From: Kluyveromyces lactis
Lineage: Eukaryota > Ascomycota > Saccharomycetes > Saccharomycetales > Saccharomycetaceae
Assembly (NCBI RefSeq): GCF_000002515.2
Contig: NC_006041.1
Coordinates: 930,001-994,000, forward strand
Length of the DNA: 64,000 nucleotides
Reading direction: 5' to 3'
A program made the position numbers and the translations under genes. Of this stretch, positions 20,629-29,535 are shown piece by piece. Each line of letters begins with the position of its first letter. The stretch's first letter is position 1. A model generated the notes under the pieces. The model searched no databases, was not told the DNA's origin, and worked only from the letters and a program-made list of their open reading frames with translations.

Positions 20629-20994
20629 TCAACGCTCTTTCAAAGCCTTATTTCTCTTTTCTCTTCTTCTTAGTCTATCGACCTTCTTAGCGTGCATCTT
20701 GGCAGCCAATCTATCGTACCTTTCTTGTTCTTCCTTCTTTGCTCTTCTTTCCTTCAAAGCTTGAATAACAGCGTCTTTCTCGGCTTTCTTCTCCTCCTTC
20801 AAAGCACGTACCTTTTCCTTGAACTGCTGATCTTCTAGTCTCTTTTGTTTCTTCAATTCCCATGAGGTCAACTTCTTATTCTTCACGACTCTGTTCTTAG
20901 CCCTCAAAGGTTCTTTCTCTACCTTCCAGGTGCGGCCACTAACGGGCTTACCCTTGATCTGTATATCCTGCTGTTCTGCTGTATTGTCTGACAT
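20629..20994 (-). CDS. CGR1: rRNA-processing protein Cgr1
   Basis: This 121-residue protein (S. cerevisiae Cgr1: 120) acts in the nucleolus in processing of pre-rRNA for the 60S subunit. After a polar N-terminus with KPVSGRTWKVEKEPLRAKN, which is the family signature, it is one long, very basic coiled coil rich in Lys, Arg and Glu (about residues 45-121). Its upstream region, shared with CCM1, contains PAC-like GATGAG repeats and RRPE-like A/T boxes, the standard promoter code of ribosome-biogenesis genes. The order CGR1, RPL30, RPL24 matches YGL029W-YGL031C, with CCM1 and GPC1 interleaved. Confidence 0.95.
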   Translation of the reverse strand: MSDNTAEQQDIQIKGKPVSGRTWKVEKEPLRAKNRVVKNKKLTSWELKKQKRLEDQQFKEKVRALKEEKKAEKDAVIQALKERRAKKEEQERYDRLAAKMHAKKVDRLRRREKRNKALKER

Positions 20995-21334
20995 GATAAT
21001 TCGTACACTTTCGCGATTACTACAGTAATGGTTACTCCAGTCACGACCACTTTGTTACAACCTTTGTATGTGTTTCTCTCATCTCATCTCATCTCATCTC
21101 ATTGTCTCTCTAATTTTTCACTATCACATAATAATGAAAAAGAAATCTTTAACATTAAAGATTGAAAAATTTCTAGTTAGAAATGAGATGAGATGAGATG
21201 AACTTACCATGAAAGTATTAGTTCAAAAGTTCAATCGGTGTTATCTGTCGCTAGATCATCGATTAATTGAATTATAGTGTAAGGAACATATAAAAGGTGC
21301 TCTTTTGATCTTTTGGAAACCACTGTAAGAGGGA
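20995..21334. promoter_or_regulatory. Bidirectional CGR1/CCM1 promoter with PAC and RRPE-like elements
   Basis: 340 bases. GATGAG units are stacked on both strands: minus-strand repeats at 21081-21103 and plus-strand repeats at 21182-21201. RRPE-like TGAAAAATTTC lies at about 21163-21173, and its partner AATTTTTCA in the opposite sense near 21112. In S. cerevisiae PAC is read by Dot6/Tod6 and RRPE by Stb3 in ribosome-biogenesis genes. Assignment here is by motif only. Confidence 0.65.
21084..21201. repeat. Inverted repeat, 20-base perfect arms, with inner 9-base palindrome
   Basis: The arm TCATCTCATCTCATCTCATT (21084-21103) is repeated as its exact complement at 21182-21201, 78 bases later. 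Inside lies AATCTTTAA-CA-TTAAAGATT (21144-21163). The DNA or an RNA crossing it could fold into a long hairpin. Confidence 0.95.
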
Positions 21335-23896
21335 ATGCTTTCACTTGGAAAGAATGGTAAGACTTCGTCAACACTGGTACGAAATGCGCGAAGGAGTGTG
21401 ATCATGCCAGCTAGCAGAGATGTTAGATCTCGTAAGAGACGGGCGAGATCTGTCACTGATACGAAAGATGTGTTAGATTTGGATTCAATCGATTTCACTA
21501 ATGAGAAGGAAGTTCAGTTCAAGGTTAATCAGTTGAAAGAGTTCACCAGAAATCTTCGAGAACAGATCAAGTACACTGATGAGCTAAAGCGTAAGCATGT
21601 TATAGAAGAGGAGGAGACAAAATCGGTAGATCCCGAGATGCATGATTTTGACAGCGATGCTGGAGTTATTTTAAGTTCATTGAACGATAAGGTAGCGGGC
21701 CCTGGGGCAGAACAGAATCTTTCAACTCTTTTGTTATCAGATAAAGCTGATACATCGTTACTACCCGAGCGATTATCAGAGAGGATAAAGGACAAGGACC
21801 TCATTTTGAGGTGTTTGTTTGATAAGAGGAATAGGGATTTTAATCCGATAGTAACAGAACTATACCATTCAGAACAGAGACTAAAGGGTTTAGGAATCCA
21901 ATTTATTTATTCCAAGATTCTTTCGAAATTCGATAAACTTTCCTTTACGAGCTTATCCCAATTGGATGAGATGATAATGGAAAGCGTTGGGAATGACTCC
22001 TCGCGGTTAAATGGTAACTTATACGAGCATCTCATGTTGTCTTTTTCTCGGGTTACATCACCATCAGCACAGGGCAAATTGGAAGTATGTGGTAAACTTC
22101 GAGAGTTAACAGAGAGAATGGATGCTACATTATCGAAGAAAAGTTTCCAGCCAACACAGTATATGCTAAATGCTTGTATATTTGCAGCTTCAAAAGCCAT
22201 GAGCTGGGAGTATATGGACTTTTTTTTAAAGAAATTCACCTCGACGTATGATATGCAACCTAACAGAAAGAACTATACGACAGTCATTTCTTTCTATACC
22301 AAGATGGAACACTATAAGAAAGCTTGGCAACTCTTTGACTCTCTTAAATTTTTGTCCCTAGAACACAAACCAGATACTAAGGTCTACAACTTGATGCTCG
22401 AAGTGTGTCAAAAGGAGAAGAATTACGCAAGATCATTAGATATTTTCCAAGAAATGGACGATTTGAACGTCACAAAGGACCTAAAGACTTATCTTAACGC
22501 AGCTAAATCCTTAGCATTGTCAAGTGCTGACAACGTAACAAGTGAAGGTAAAGCAGATTCATTAAGGTTAATGAGTTGGAAGTACATCCATAAGATTCAT
22601 GATGATCCTAAATTATCCAAACAGCTAACCGAAAATCCACGCAACAACATGCTGCTGCTAGAGACAATGATGGTTTTATCAGCTTATGATGGTGACGTCG
22701 GATTTGCTCGTGCGTTGTACTATAAATATACGAACGCATTGTTCAAAGCACACTTCTATGAATTCAAAAAGTATCACAAAGATACCGATCCAGTTGATTA
22801 TATTCGCATTTGGAAGAAATCTCTTTCCGCACAAATGTTTAACTGGCTAATGTTATCGTACTCTAAATTCAAAAAGTCTCGACTACCAGTATTATTAGGA
22901 TATCCAGAAGGTTCAAGCTTGAGACGTAGCATGATTTATTCAGTTGACTATTCGGGACGAGATTCCTCCTATGAGAATTCAAATATTCAATTACCTATGC
23001 TTCCTATGACTGAGCTTAATGATGCAGAATTAACTATAAATGAATCAAAAGCCTTATGGAGATTTAATTTAGAGTTTGGCGGAAATTATGACATTAGAGA
23101 ATTACCAGAAGGTATGCAGACAGTGAAAGATATAGAGAATATTGTCAAATGTGCAAAAACTGTTAATGAATTCAAGCTGCAGATTTCGCAGCGTTTATTG
23201 GAATGGAAAAACAGATATGTCAATCACAAGATTCTCAATATGAAATCTTTGATAACTTTCCTCACGATACCTATTAGGCTTCATGAACCCAATGAGTTCA
23301 AATTGAGGTTACAGGAATTCACATTCCAAGCGTTCGAATTCAACGAAAGGGTGGAATATCAATTCAAAAAATCAAAAACGAACGAACTGGAATCACCTGT
23401 ACTCTCAAAAGATTTTAACACAACCGACAGCAATGCCTTGGTTGATAACGGTATTATACCCTCAGAATTCCTTCTATACTTGGTTTCTATGAAACACAAA
23501 CTAGCCACTAATTGTGCTATCTACGAAGTGTCGATGAAAGCAGCCATAGCGTTCCATGATTACGAACTTGCTATGACAACATGGAAGAACAGAGGTAAAT
23601 TCAGAATGACTGACGCTTTCCAGAAATTAACACCAGGTGAAAGACAACAAAGTGACGCAACTTTCGCTCAACTAATGGTCGAATACTTCACGAATGAAAA
23701 GATGTATCAAGACGCATTGAGTATCATTTTGTCATCTTTAAAGACGGTAAACTGGCAGTATTCTATGGTTAAGTCCCTACACAGAGCGTTGCTAGCTATT
23801 GAAGATGAGAACTCCGCTGCAAGACTTCTGAGTGTGGTGAATCGGAAATCAAAGATAGTTGAATTGGAGGAAGAGATCAAGTCATTAGACCTTTGA
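21335..23896 (+). CDS. CCM1: Mitochondrial PPR protein Ccm1 (Dmr1)
   Basis: This 853-residue protein (S. cerevisiae Ccm1: 864) is a pentatricopeptide-repeat RNA-binding factor needed for stability of the mitochondrial 15S rRNA and for removal of some mitochondrial introns. The N-terminus (KNGKTSSTLVRNARRSVIM) is a basic, acid-free presequence. PPR-type helical pairs are clear at about residues 310-390 (RKNYTTVISFYTKMEHYKKAWQ and DTKVYNLMLEVCQKEKNYARS regions). The remainder is helical. It is the equivalent of YGR150C and is next to the equivalent of YGR149W, both being the YGR track interleaved with the YGL track. It shares its promoter region with CGR1. Confidence 0.87.
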   Translation: MLSLGKNGKTSSTLVRNARRSVIMPASRDVRSRKRRARSVTDTKDVLDLDSIDFTNEKEVQFKVNQLKEFTRNLREQIKYTDELKRKHVIEEEETKSVDPEMHDFDSDAGVILSSLNDKVAGPGAEQNLSTLLLSDKADTSLLPERLSERIKDKDLILRCLFDKRNRDFNPIVTELYHSEQRLKGLGIQFIYSKILSKFDKLSFTSLSQLDEMIMESVGNDSSRLNGNLYEHLMLSFSRVTSPSAQGKLEVCGKLRELTERMDATLSKKSFQPTQYMLNACIFAASKAMSWEYMDFFLKKFTSTYDMQPNRKNYTTVISFYTKMEHYKKAWQLFDSLKFLSLEHKPDTKVYNLMLEVCQKEKNYARSLDIFQEMDDLNVTKDLKTYLNAAKSLALSSADNVTSEGKADSLRLMSWKYIHKIHDDPKLSKQLTENPRNNMLLLETMMVLSAYDGDVGFARALYYKYTNALFKAHFYEFKKYHKDTDPVDYIRIWKKSLSAQMFNWLMLSYSKFKKSRLPVLLGYPEGSSLRRSMIYSVDYSGRDSSYENSNIQLPMLPMTELNDAELTINESKALWRFNLEFGGNYDIRELPEGMQTVKDIENIVKCAKTVNEFKLQISQRLLEWKNRYVNHKILNMKSLITFLTIPIRLHEPNEFKLRLQEFTFQAFEFNERVEYQFKKSKTNELESPVLSKDFNTTDSNALVDNGIIPSEFLLYLVSMKHKLATNCAIYEVSMKAAIAFHDYELAMTTWKNRGKFRMTDAFQKLTPGERQQSDATFAQLMVEYFTNEKMYQDALSIILSSLKTVNWQYSMVKSLHRALLAIEDENSAARLLSVVNRKSKIVELEEEIKSLDL

Positions 23897-24083
23897 TATT
23901 ATGACATCACGAAAGAATGGATGCTATGAAAATAATGAGAATTACAGTAATGATAACAGCTCACAACCAAGAAACCTGTAAATAAATTGTAGTGTTTATT
24001 ATCATTTAAAAATTCTCTTGTAAATATTTAATAGATAGATTAAGGAAACGACATTAATATATTGGTGAATCTAACCTTTGATA

Positions 24084-25310
24084 TTAGGTGGTTGGAATTT
24101 TCATCTCCCATGTTAACTCATCGCTTTGATTCGAAGCAATACTGGCGGAATCCGATTCATCCAGTGCTACTGAGGAGCTAGAGCCTTTATTGCTCAATTG
24201 TTTCTCCAACGTTTCTACTTGAATTCTCAATTTGTCAACCTCTTTCTCAAACTTCTTACCGTAATAATCGACATAATAACTAGCACCGTTCTTTGCCGCA
24301 TGAAGGAAGATGAATATCAGGAAGCCAGCAGCTGCAATACTATTGTTGAGCCATATCACACAAAGGATCATAGTCACCAACTGGTAACAGTATTGGAATA
24401 ATGTGTAAAGTATCATCGGTTGTGGTGGTGGTAACTTAACAACCCATGAGTTCTTATACTGATGAGAGGTCAAATACTCGAAACTAGTCATTCGCTGCCC
24501 TGATTTGATCTTTTGCTTCTTTCTCAAAGTGATAAAGTAATGGTACAACGATTGCCATATTAGATAGTAAATCGAAGTGTAGAACACATTAGTCTTCAAA
24601 TTCCAAGATTTGGAATTTTTCATTGCAGCAGCTGGGAATCTTTGCAATTTGAATTGTTCAGTGATTGCATGCGTTATGCAATACAATGTCAATGGAGGCA
24701 TGATATGGATGAAACAGGATGTGATTTTATCCACCGAATGAATGACAAGAGAGTTCCGCCACGTGATTATGGCGAAGGACAAAGTACCAAAAGTGAAGGC
24801 AAAACATGACTGGTACAAATGTGTAGATGATGGCAGTACCCAAATAAATAACAAGCACATCGCATTAACGAAATAACATAAATCTGCCAGGAAGTAATGA
24901 TTATTCGTCTTGTAGTAAGTGTAAAATCGCACCGGCATCAACAAACATAGCATAGCAGTGTAGTAAATGTGGAAATATTGAGGGTACCTACCGATGAGGA
25001 ACCCGATCAGGAATATATTGAACAAAGTGAATGGATAAAACGATTTTTCAAGTGTTGAGCTATTTTGAAAGAAAATTGATTGTAAGGGCTTATCAATAGT
25101 TTTTAACTTCTTCAACGTCTTCTGCTTGAAATTGGCCAACTGAGGCGAAATTTCCTGATCTCTAAACTGGAGCTTCTGTTTACCATTGGTTAATTTCTGT
25201 TTGATGAATTGTTTCGAGGGCTGGCTGTAGGATTGGACAGTCGATGCGATAGGGTCCAAAAACTCAATGAACGTGGCCAACCGAGTTCTAAAAGACTGTT
25301 GGTCAGTCAT
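24084..25310 (-). CDS. GPC1: Glycerophosphocholine acyltransferase Gpc1
   Basis: This 408-residue membrane protein (S. cerevisiae YGR149W: 432) acylates glycerophosphocholine with acyl-CoA to re-form lysophosphatidylcholine in the ER. After about 85 soluble residues there are roughly eight hydrophobic segments between residues 85 and 355, with conserved polar stretches such as ITWRNSLVIHSVDKITSCFIH, whose Arg and His are candidate functional residues of this DUF2838 family. The C-terminal tail is a coiled coil (VDKLRIQVETLEKQL) and a Ser-rich acidic end. It converges with CCM1, its YGR150C neighbour. A CACGTG site lies about 180 bases upstream. Confidence 0.87.
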   Translation of the reverse strand: MTDQQSFRTRLATFIEFLDPIASTVQSYSQPSKQFIKQKLTNGKQKLQFRDQEISPQLANFKQKTLKKLKTIDKPLQSIFFQNSSTLEKSFYPFTLFNIFLIGFLIGRYPQYFHIYYTAMLCLLMPVRFYTYYKTNNHYFLADLCYFVNAMCLLFIWVLPSSTHLYQSCFAFTFGTLSFAIITWRNSLVIHSVDKITSCFIHIMPPLTLYCITHAITEQFKLQRFPAAAMKNSKSWNLKTNVFYTSIYYLIWQSLYHYFITLRKKQKIKSGQRMTSFEYLTSHQYKNSWVVKLPPPQPMILYTLFQYCYQLVTMILCVIWLNNSIAAAGFLIFIFLHAAKNGASYYVDYYGKKFEKEVDKLRIQVETLEKQLSNKGSSSSVALDESDSASIASNQSDELTWEMKIPTT

Positions 25311-25702
25311 CGCGATGCCTTTCGGTTAAGCAACCAGTTTCCTTAGCAAATAGTGTATCGAGATATGGGTCTGCACCTGAGATAACCAAGTGCTTTCCCC
25401 TTTGTCCCTTTGAGGTCCTTATTCGGTTCGTATATATTGTTGTTTATATACCTAGGCTTTGGAACAATTTCACATGCTCAAAGCAGTCACGTGAATAAGA
25501 AGTAGTTTCAAGTAACTGTTGCATATCCGATCTGCATGGAAGCTTTTAAGCTCAGAAGTGAAACTTGACCTGTATAATACTCATATTCTATTATAATGAA
25601 ATAACGGCGAGTAAATATGGTTACATATTATACAAAATGAAAACAGTTGTTATAAATAGGAAAGAAACATTCTAAGATAGACTAGAGAGTTTTCTATCCT
25701 GT
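25311..25702. other. Intergenic region GPC1 upstream / RPL30 downstream
   Basis: 392 bases. A TCACGTGA palindrome (25487-25494) matches a Cbf1 or Ino2/Ino4-type E-box and could control GPC1, a phospholipid gene. TATATA elements near 25431 and 25446 are also present. No gene seen. Confidence 0.45.
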
Positions 25703-26256
25703 TTAAGCCAAAGCAGTCAAGATATCGGAGTCACCGGCATCCAAAATGGTAACGACACCGACTCTGAACAACTTACCGACAGCGGTACCCAATTCGTTGT
25801 TACCACCTTGGAAGTAGTAGACCTTGGTCTTGGACAACATGGCGTAGTATTCCAATTCAGACTTTCTCAAGACTGGGGTGTTGGCAGCGATGATGATCAA
25901 CTTAGCCTTACCTTGTCTCAAAGACTTGACGGTAGACTTGTAACCCAAAGAGTACTTACCGGACTTAACGACTAAAGCCAACTTTTGGTTGATGTTTTCT
26001 TGGTTCTTAGCTGGGGCCTGAACAAATAGAAGAAGCAATTATATGCGAGGGTTTTCCCACATAATAAAAGTTTGAAAAACTGTTAGTAAAATGGTTCCAA
26101 TTAAGAATCCAAGTAATGCAAAGAGGCCCTATTCCGAAAACGTCAAACGCCAAGCTTTAAACGAAAGTGAAGTCATTTCTTCTACCGTCGATGGGTTGCT
26201 TGTTTTATTAGATTCGATTCGGGCGACTAGCGCATAGAACAAAGTATACTGACCAT
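25703..26256 (-). CDS. RPL30: 60S ribosomal protein L30 (eL30), spliced
   Basis: The 105-residue protein is nearly identical to S. cerevisiae L30. Exon 1 is only the ATG (26254-26256); the intron (26018-26253, 236 bases) starts with the unusual GTCAGT, has TACTAAC at 26082-26088 and ends TTCAG; exon 2 is 25703-26017, beginning [17 protein letters not shown]30 binds a kink-turn in its own pre-mRNA and blocks splicing in S. cerevisiae. The same elements are present here (see the regulatory entry). Highly biased codons fit strong expression. It is divergent from RPL24, as YGL030W is from YGL031C. Confidence 0.97.
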
Positions 26257-26300
26257 CTCTGTGTATTTTAACTGGTGATATCTATCTGAACACTCCGGTC
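26251..26300 (-). promoter_or_regulatory. L30 autoregulatory kink-turn across start codon and 5' splice site
   Basis: In the transcript GACC-GGA-GUGU (26300-26290) faces ACAC-AGAGAU-GGUC (26264-26251). GACC pairs with GGUC and GUGU with ACAC, leaving an asymmetric purine loop with GA steps, the kink-turn bound by eL30. The second strand contains the AUG and the first three intron bases, so binding covers the donor site. The loop closing the hairpin is 25 bases. Confidence 0.85.
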
Positions 26301-27030
26301 TGGTTTTTTAAGACTATAAATCAAGAGACGAGCATAAAATAGTAGAAGACAACGTCAAGATGTATAACAAGCTTTGTCTTATTTGTATCATTGAGAGATG
26401 AGAAACTGTTGAAACTTTTCAGTAAAGATGTGGAAAGTCTTGTGTGTGGTCTTATCCTGTCAGGGTAACAATAGGAGTGTTTGAGACTGTTTTCGTAACG
26501 AACAGAAAGTGGTGTACGGATGTAAACTTTGAATTTGCTTTGAAAACGGCGCGAATTACTGTATTAGGAAATGCATATTCTCACTTTTTTCCAATTTCAG
26601 TTCTTCCTGAGGGAAGGCTGCCTGGACAGGGGCAGTTCCCTCTGTCTGGCTAGCTTTCCAGCAAGGCCTCCCATTGGATCCACCCTCTAGGATGCTGGGA
26701 GAGGATTCCTAGGCAGACAGTCATACACTTCCCTCAGCAGCAATCCCACTCTGAACCAGACTCTCCAGCTCACGTCCCACCTGGCCACAGTGCTCCAATG
26801 GTCTGCTCATGCGCTGGACTCTGGACAGGAATGGTCCTGAGCCTAGGCTCAGAGCTAGGACCTGTTCCAGGCAGCTTGGCCTGTCTTCGACATTTCTCAC
26901 AATTTAACAATTTTGGAATCAACAATTACAGAGAATAACAAGTTAATTAGTGTGTACAGGTCCAATTAAGACATATATACGTTTTAATAGAGGCCTTTGT
27001 TTAGATAGACCAAGCCAATCAAGTGAAAAA
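26257..27030. promoter_or_regulatory. RPL30/RPL24 divergent promoter region
   Basis: A Rap1/HOMOL1-like site lies at 26513-26523 (minus strand ACATCCGTACA). T- and A-rich tracts flank it. The stretch 26606-26888 is of foreign-looking composition and is listed separately. No coding frame is supported. Confidence 0.5.
26606..26888. other. GC-rich, CpG-poor block of unknown origin
   Basis: Counted over 26641-26880: 138 of 240 bases are G or C (57.5%), against AT-rich flanks, with 79 C and 59 G but only two CpG, about one tenth of expectation. CTGG/CCAG steps are frequent, CTGGACAGG occurs twice (26622-26630, 26821-26829), and there is a 12-base palindrome GAGCCTAGGCTC. No long open frame. Composition resembles vertebrate DNA, not yeast. 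Origin unresolved: insertion, assembly chimera or an odd promoter. Confidence 0.7.
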
Positions 27031-27479
27031 GTATGCACCATACGCCTCCATATACGACTGACACAAATATAGTACAGACCGCGTGTTGAGAAGAGAGTTC
27101 TGAATGAATGAACGAATGGATGAGAATACCGGAACGTTTGAAAGATTGAGTTTGAGAGTGAGGCCATTGCCAATATGATAGAATAATGGATAGAATAATG
27201 AACAGGATAAATTAACGTGCATGATTGATGTACCGTGATCGCACTAATTTTCTGAATTTGCGGTTAGACCAATATTTTAAATGATAGCCATCAGAACTTA
27301 TGACATATTTTCACACTGTAAAGCCAATACAATGAACAGAGAAGGAAGATTAGGAATATACAGGTCTTTCACTCATAACGCTGCATACCAGTACTGTCAT
27401 GTTGTTATACCGTTTGATATTTTCCAAAGCAAAAGATTTACTAACAAGTTAATAACGTTATCGCAAATTTGAATTACAG
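27031..27479 (+). other. Probable intron in the RPL24 5' leader
   Basis: TACTAAC at 27439-27445 is followed 34 bases later by the acceptor TTACAG (27474-27479), eight bases before the RPL24 ATG. The likeliest donor is GTATGC at 27031-27036, giving a 449-base intron; this variant donor is the uncertain part. Ribosomal-protein genes are the most intron-rich class in these yeasts. Confidence 0.65.
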
Positions 27480-27486
27480 ATAAGAA

Positions 27487-27954
27487 ATGAAGGTCGAAAT
27501 TGATTCCTTTTCCGGTGCTAAGATTTACCCAGGTAGAGGTACCTTGTTTGTCCGTGGTGACTCCAAGATCTTCAGATTCCAATCTTCCAAGTCCGCTTCT
27601 TTGTTCCACCAAAGAAAGAACCCAAGAAGAATTGCTTGGACTGTCTTGTACAGAAGACACCACAAGAAGGGTATCACTGAAGAAGTTGCCAGAAAGAGAA
27701 CTAGAAAGTCCGTCAAGGCTCAAAGAGCTGTTGTCGGTGCTTCTTTGGAATTGATCAAGGAAAGAAGATCTTTGAAGCCAGAAGTTAGAAAGGCCCAAAG
27801 AGACGAAAAGAAGAAGGCTGACAAGGAAAAGAAGAAGGCTGACAAGGCTGCAAGAAAGTCCGAAAAGGCTAAGTTGGCTGCTGCTCAAGGTTCTAAGGTC
27901 TCTAAGCAACAAGCTAAGGGTGCCTTCCAAAAGGTTGCTGCTACTTCCCGTTAA
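27487..27954 (+). CDS. RPL24: 60S ribosomal protein L24 (eL24)
   Basis: This 155-residue protein has the same length as S. cerevisiae L24A/B and begins [18 protein letters not shown], with the family's N-terminal fold ([32 protein letters not shown]). A long basic helix of Lys/Ala/Glu follows from about residue 95, and the end is [10 protein letters not shown]. It lies at the 60S-40S interface in the mature ribosome. Codons are those of very highly expressed yeast genes. It is single-copy relative to the S. cerevisiae pair YGL031C/YGR148C. A leader intron seems to end just before the ATG. It is divergent from RPL30. Confidence 0.98.
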   Translation: MKVEIDSFSGAKIYPGRGTLFVRGDSKIFRFQSSKSASLFHQRKNPRRIAWTVLYRRHHKKGITEEVARKRTRKSVKAQRAVVGASLELIKERRSLKPEVRKAQRDEKKKADKEKKKADKAARKSEKAKLAAAQGSKVSKQQAKGAFQKVAATSR

Positions 27955-28671
27955 GCTTTAACAATAAAACCAAATACTGAATTTAAGAACACTCAAGAGG
28001 AATTAGGCCCTTCTCCCTACTCTGAAGTTGAATAACTTTCATCCTTCTCAACTAGTTACAAGTTCGAAGTTTTTGAGGTTGGCATATGTTACACATTAAT
28101 GATGTCTTATGGATAACGAACTTGGAATTTTGAATCAAATAAAACGTACAGAGTGTCTGTGCAGAGATTGATGTATATGCAGTTTTCTCGTCTATTACTC
28201 TGTTCTTATTTTTTTTATATCTTTCTTAGAAAACTCCTATATAGTAACTTATAATTTCACCATTTTGTATCACAATTGGGCCCCTCTAGGTACTACCAAT
28301 GTGTGACTGCTCTCCTTTGCGTTAAACTCGCTAACTGCAAACAAACTTTTCCATTCGCACCAGTTGTTTCACCGTTCAACTCCTCCGCATTTTTCTTGAG
28401 AAAGTTGCATGAAGCATCTATGTCCTTACCGTATTAGGTAGTCACAATATGGGAACGTAAGGTTAAAACTGACGTCGAGAACGTCGTTTCATTACATTGT
28501 GCAAGGGACCAGAAGAGTGTTGAACCATTATCTACGAGATTGATAATTCCAAATCGTATAAATTGTGCCGCTATTCAGATCTCAGTTCTCTCAATCGAAC
28601 CTGCTTCAGAATGGTATCAATTCTCTTTCATGCCAAGGGCTCCGCCAAACTATAAAACCATTTAGTACACC
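27955..28671. other. Intergenic region RPL24-AGA2 (0.7 kb)
   Basis: No gene seen. It holds candidate mating-type control sites for AGA2 at 28365-28371, 28429-28438 and 28444-28448, and a TATAAA-like TATAAAACC just before the AGA2 ATG (28651-28659). Confidence 0.45.
28365..28448. promoter_or_regulatory. Candidate a-specific and pheromone control sites of AGA2
   Basis: TGTTTCA (28365-28371), the complement of the pheromone element TGAAACA; CCGTATTAGG (28429-28438), of Mcm1 P-box form CC-N6-GG; and ACAAT (28444-28448), an HMG-type core close behind it. This combination is what an a-specific gene promoter in a yeast with an HMG MATa2 activator should look like. Each motif is short, so this is inference. 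Confidence 0.45.
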
Positions 28672-28944
28672 ATGCACTCACCAACACTTTACATTTCCCT
28701 CGCTATTCTAACTCTGTCCATTTTCGTAAACACACAGAGTGTAAGCACTTACTTCTCAACATCCTGTGAAACAATTCCGGAGCCATTTTTAGAGACAACT
28801 CCGATCTCTACAAGAACAAGAACAATGACTTCCAACGGAGAAACTTTCATCGGAATCACTGAAGTATACCAATCTATTACATATGTTTCTGATTGTGTTA
28901 CCGATGATTATGACGAATACACATCAACGCTTGTTATCTGGTGA
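28672..28944 (+). CDS. AGA2: a-agglutinin binding subunit Aga2
   Basis: This 90-residue secreted protein (S. cerevisiae Aga2: 87) is the adhesion subunit of a-agglutinin, disulfide-linked to the wall anchor Aga1 and binding alpha-agglutinin on the partner cell. Residues 1-22 are a signal peptide (LYISLAILTLSIFVNTQS). The mature part has exactly two cysteines, in TSCETIPEPFLETTP and VSDCVTDD, matching the two of S. cerevisiae Aga2; TCEQIPSP-type context is conserved around the first. The position next to RPL24 equals YGL032C-YGL031C, which makes the call firm in spite of fast divergence. The C-terminal tail differs from S. cerevisiae. Confidence 0.9.
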   Translation: MHSPTLYISLAILTLSIFVNTQSVSTYFSTSCETIPEPFLETTPISTRTRTMTSNGETFIGITEVYQSITYVSDCVTDDYDEYTSTLVIW

Positions 28945-29535
28945 TTGGTGTCTTCTCCTATTGCAGAACTACATGGTTTTACTAGTTTGAGTCAAAAAAG
29001 AAGGAAAAGAGTGAAATATTAAACGGTTTCTCACACCACTGGTAATTAATCCAACCCTTCTACTTTTGAGTCGATGGCCGAACTTTGATGAGGCTCAACC
29101 GAAGGAGATTCCAGCTGGTTTTTCAACTCCCATACCATTTATTTTTGTGCTGATACTGTTACATACTTTAACCTTCCTGCCCAGTTGGTTTGAGTCTTGT
29201 AATCATGCTGATATAATTATTTATATTGGTAAATATTATCAATCTAATATTATATGCAGAATATCTCATGACGTGTTCAATCACTTCCTTTCTTCTGTCT
29301 TTATCACTTTTTGTTCAAACTGACGCTAGTTTTCTTAATTACGAAGGAACATCAGATGGAATTTTTCAAACATATTCGTAAAGACTAAGCGAGTTAATAA
29401 CATTCTTGCCATCTATCAAAGAGATAGATAACTTCCAGTATATAGATTCTTTAGTGGTAGCGAGCTGGTATCTTTAGTACATTGATTGATCGACAGGTAT
29501 CGTTCTCATTTACGATAAAGACGAATTTGTGTTAA
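28945..29535. other. Intergenic region AGA2-NAT2
   Basis: 591 AT-rich bases. A plus-strand open frame around 29066-29323 lacks an ATG and looks non-coding. I see nothing else here. Confidence 0.3.

Noticed and set aside
29066-29323. 85-codon frame between AGA2 and NAT2 with a hydrophobic stretch
   Set aside because: Starts with TTG; hydrophobicity follows from T-rich DNA.
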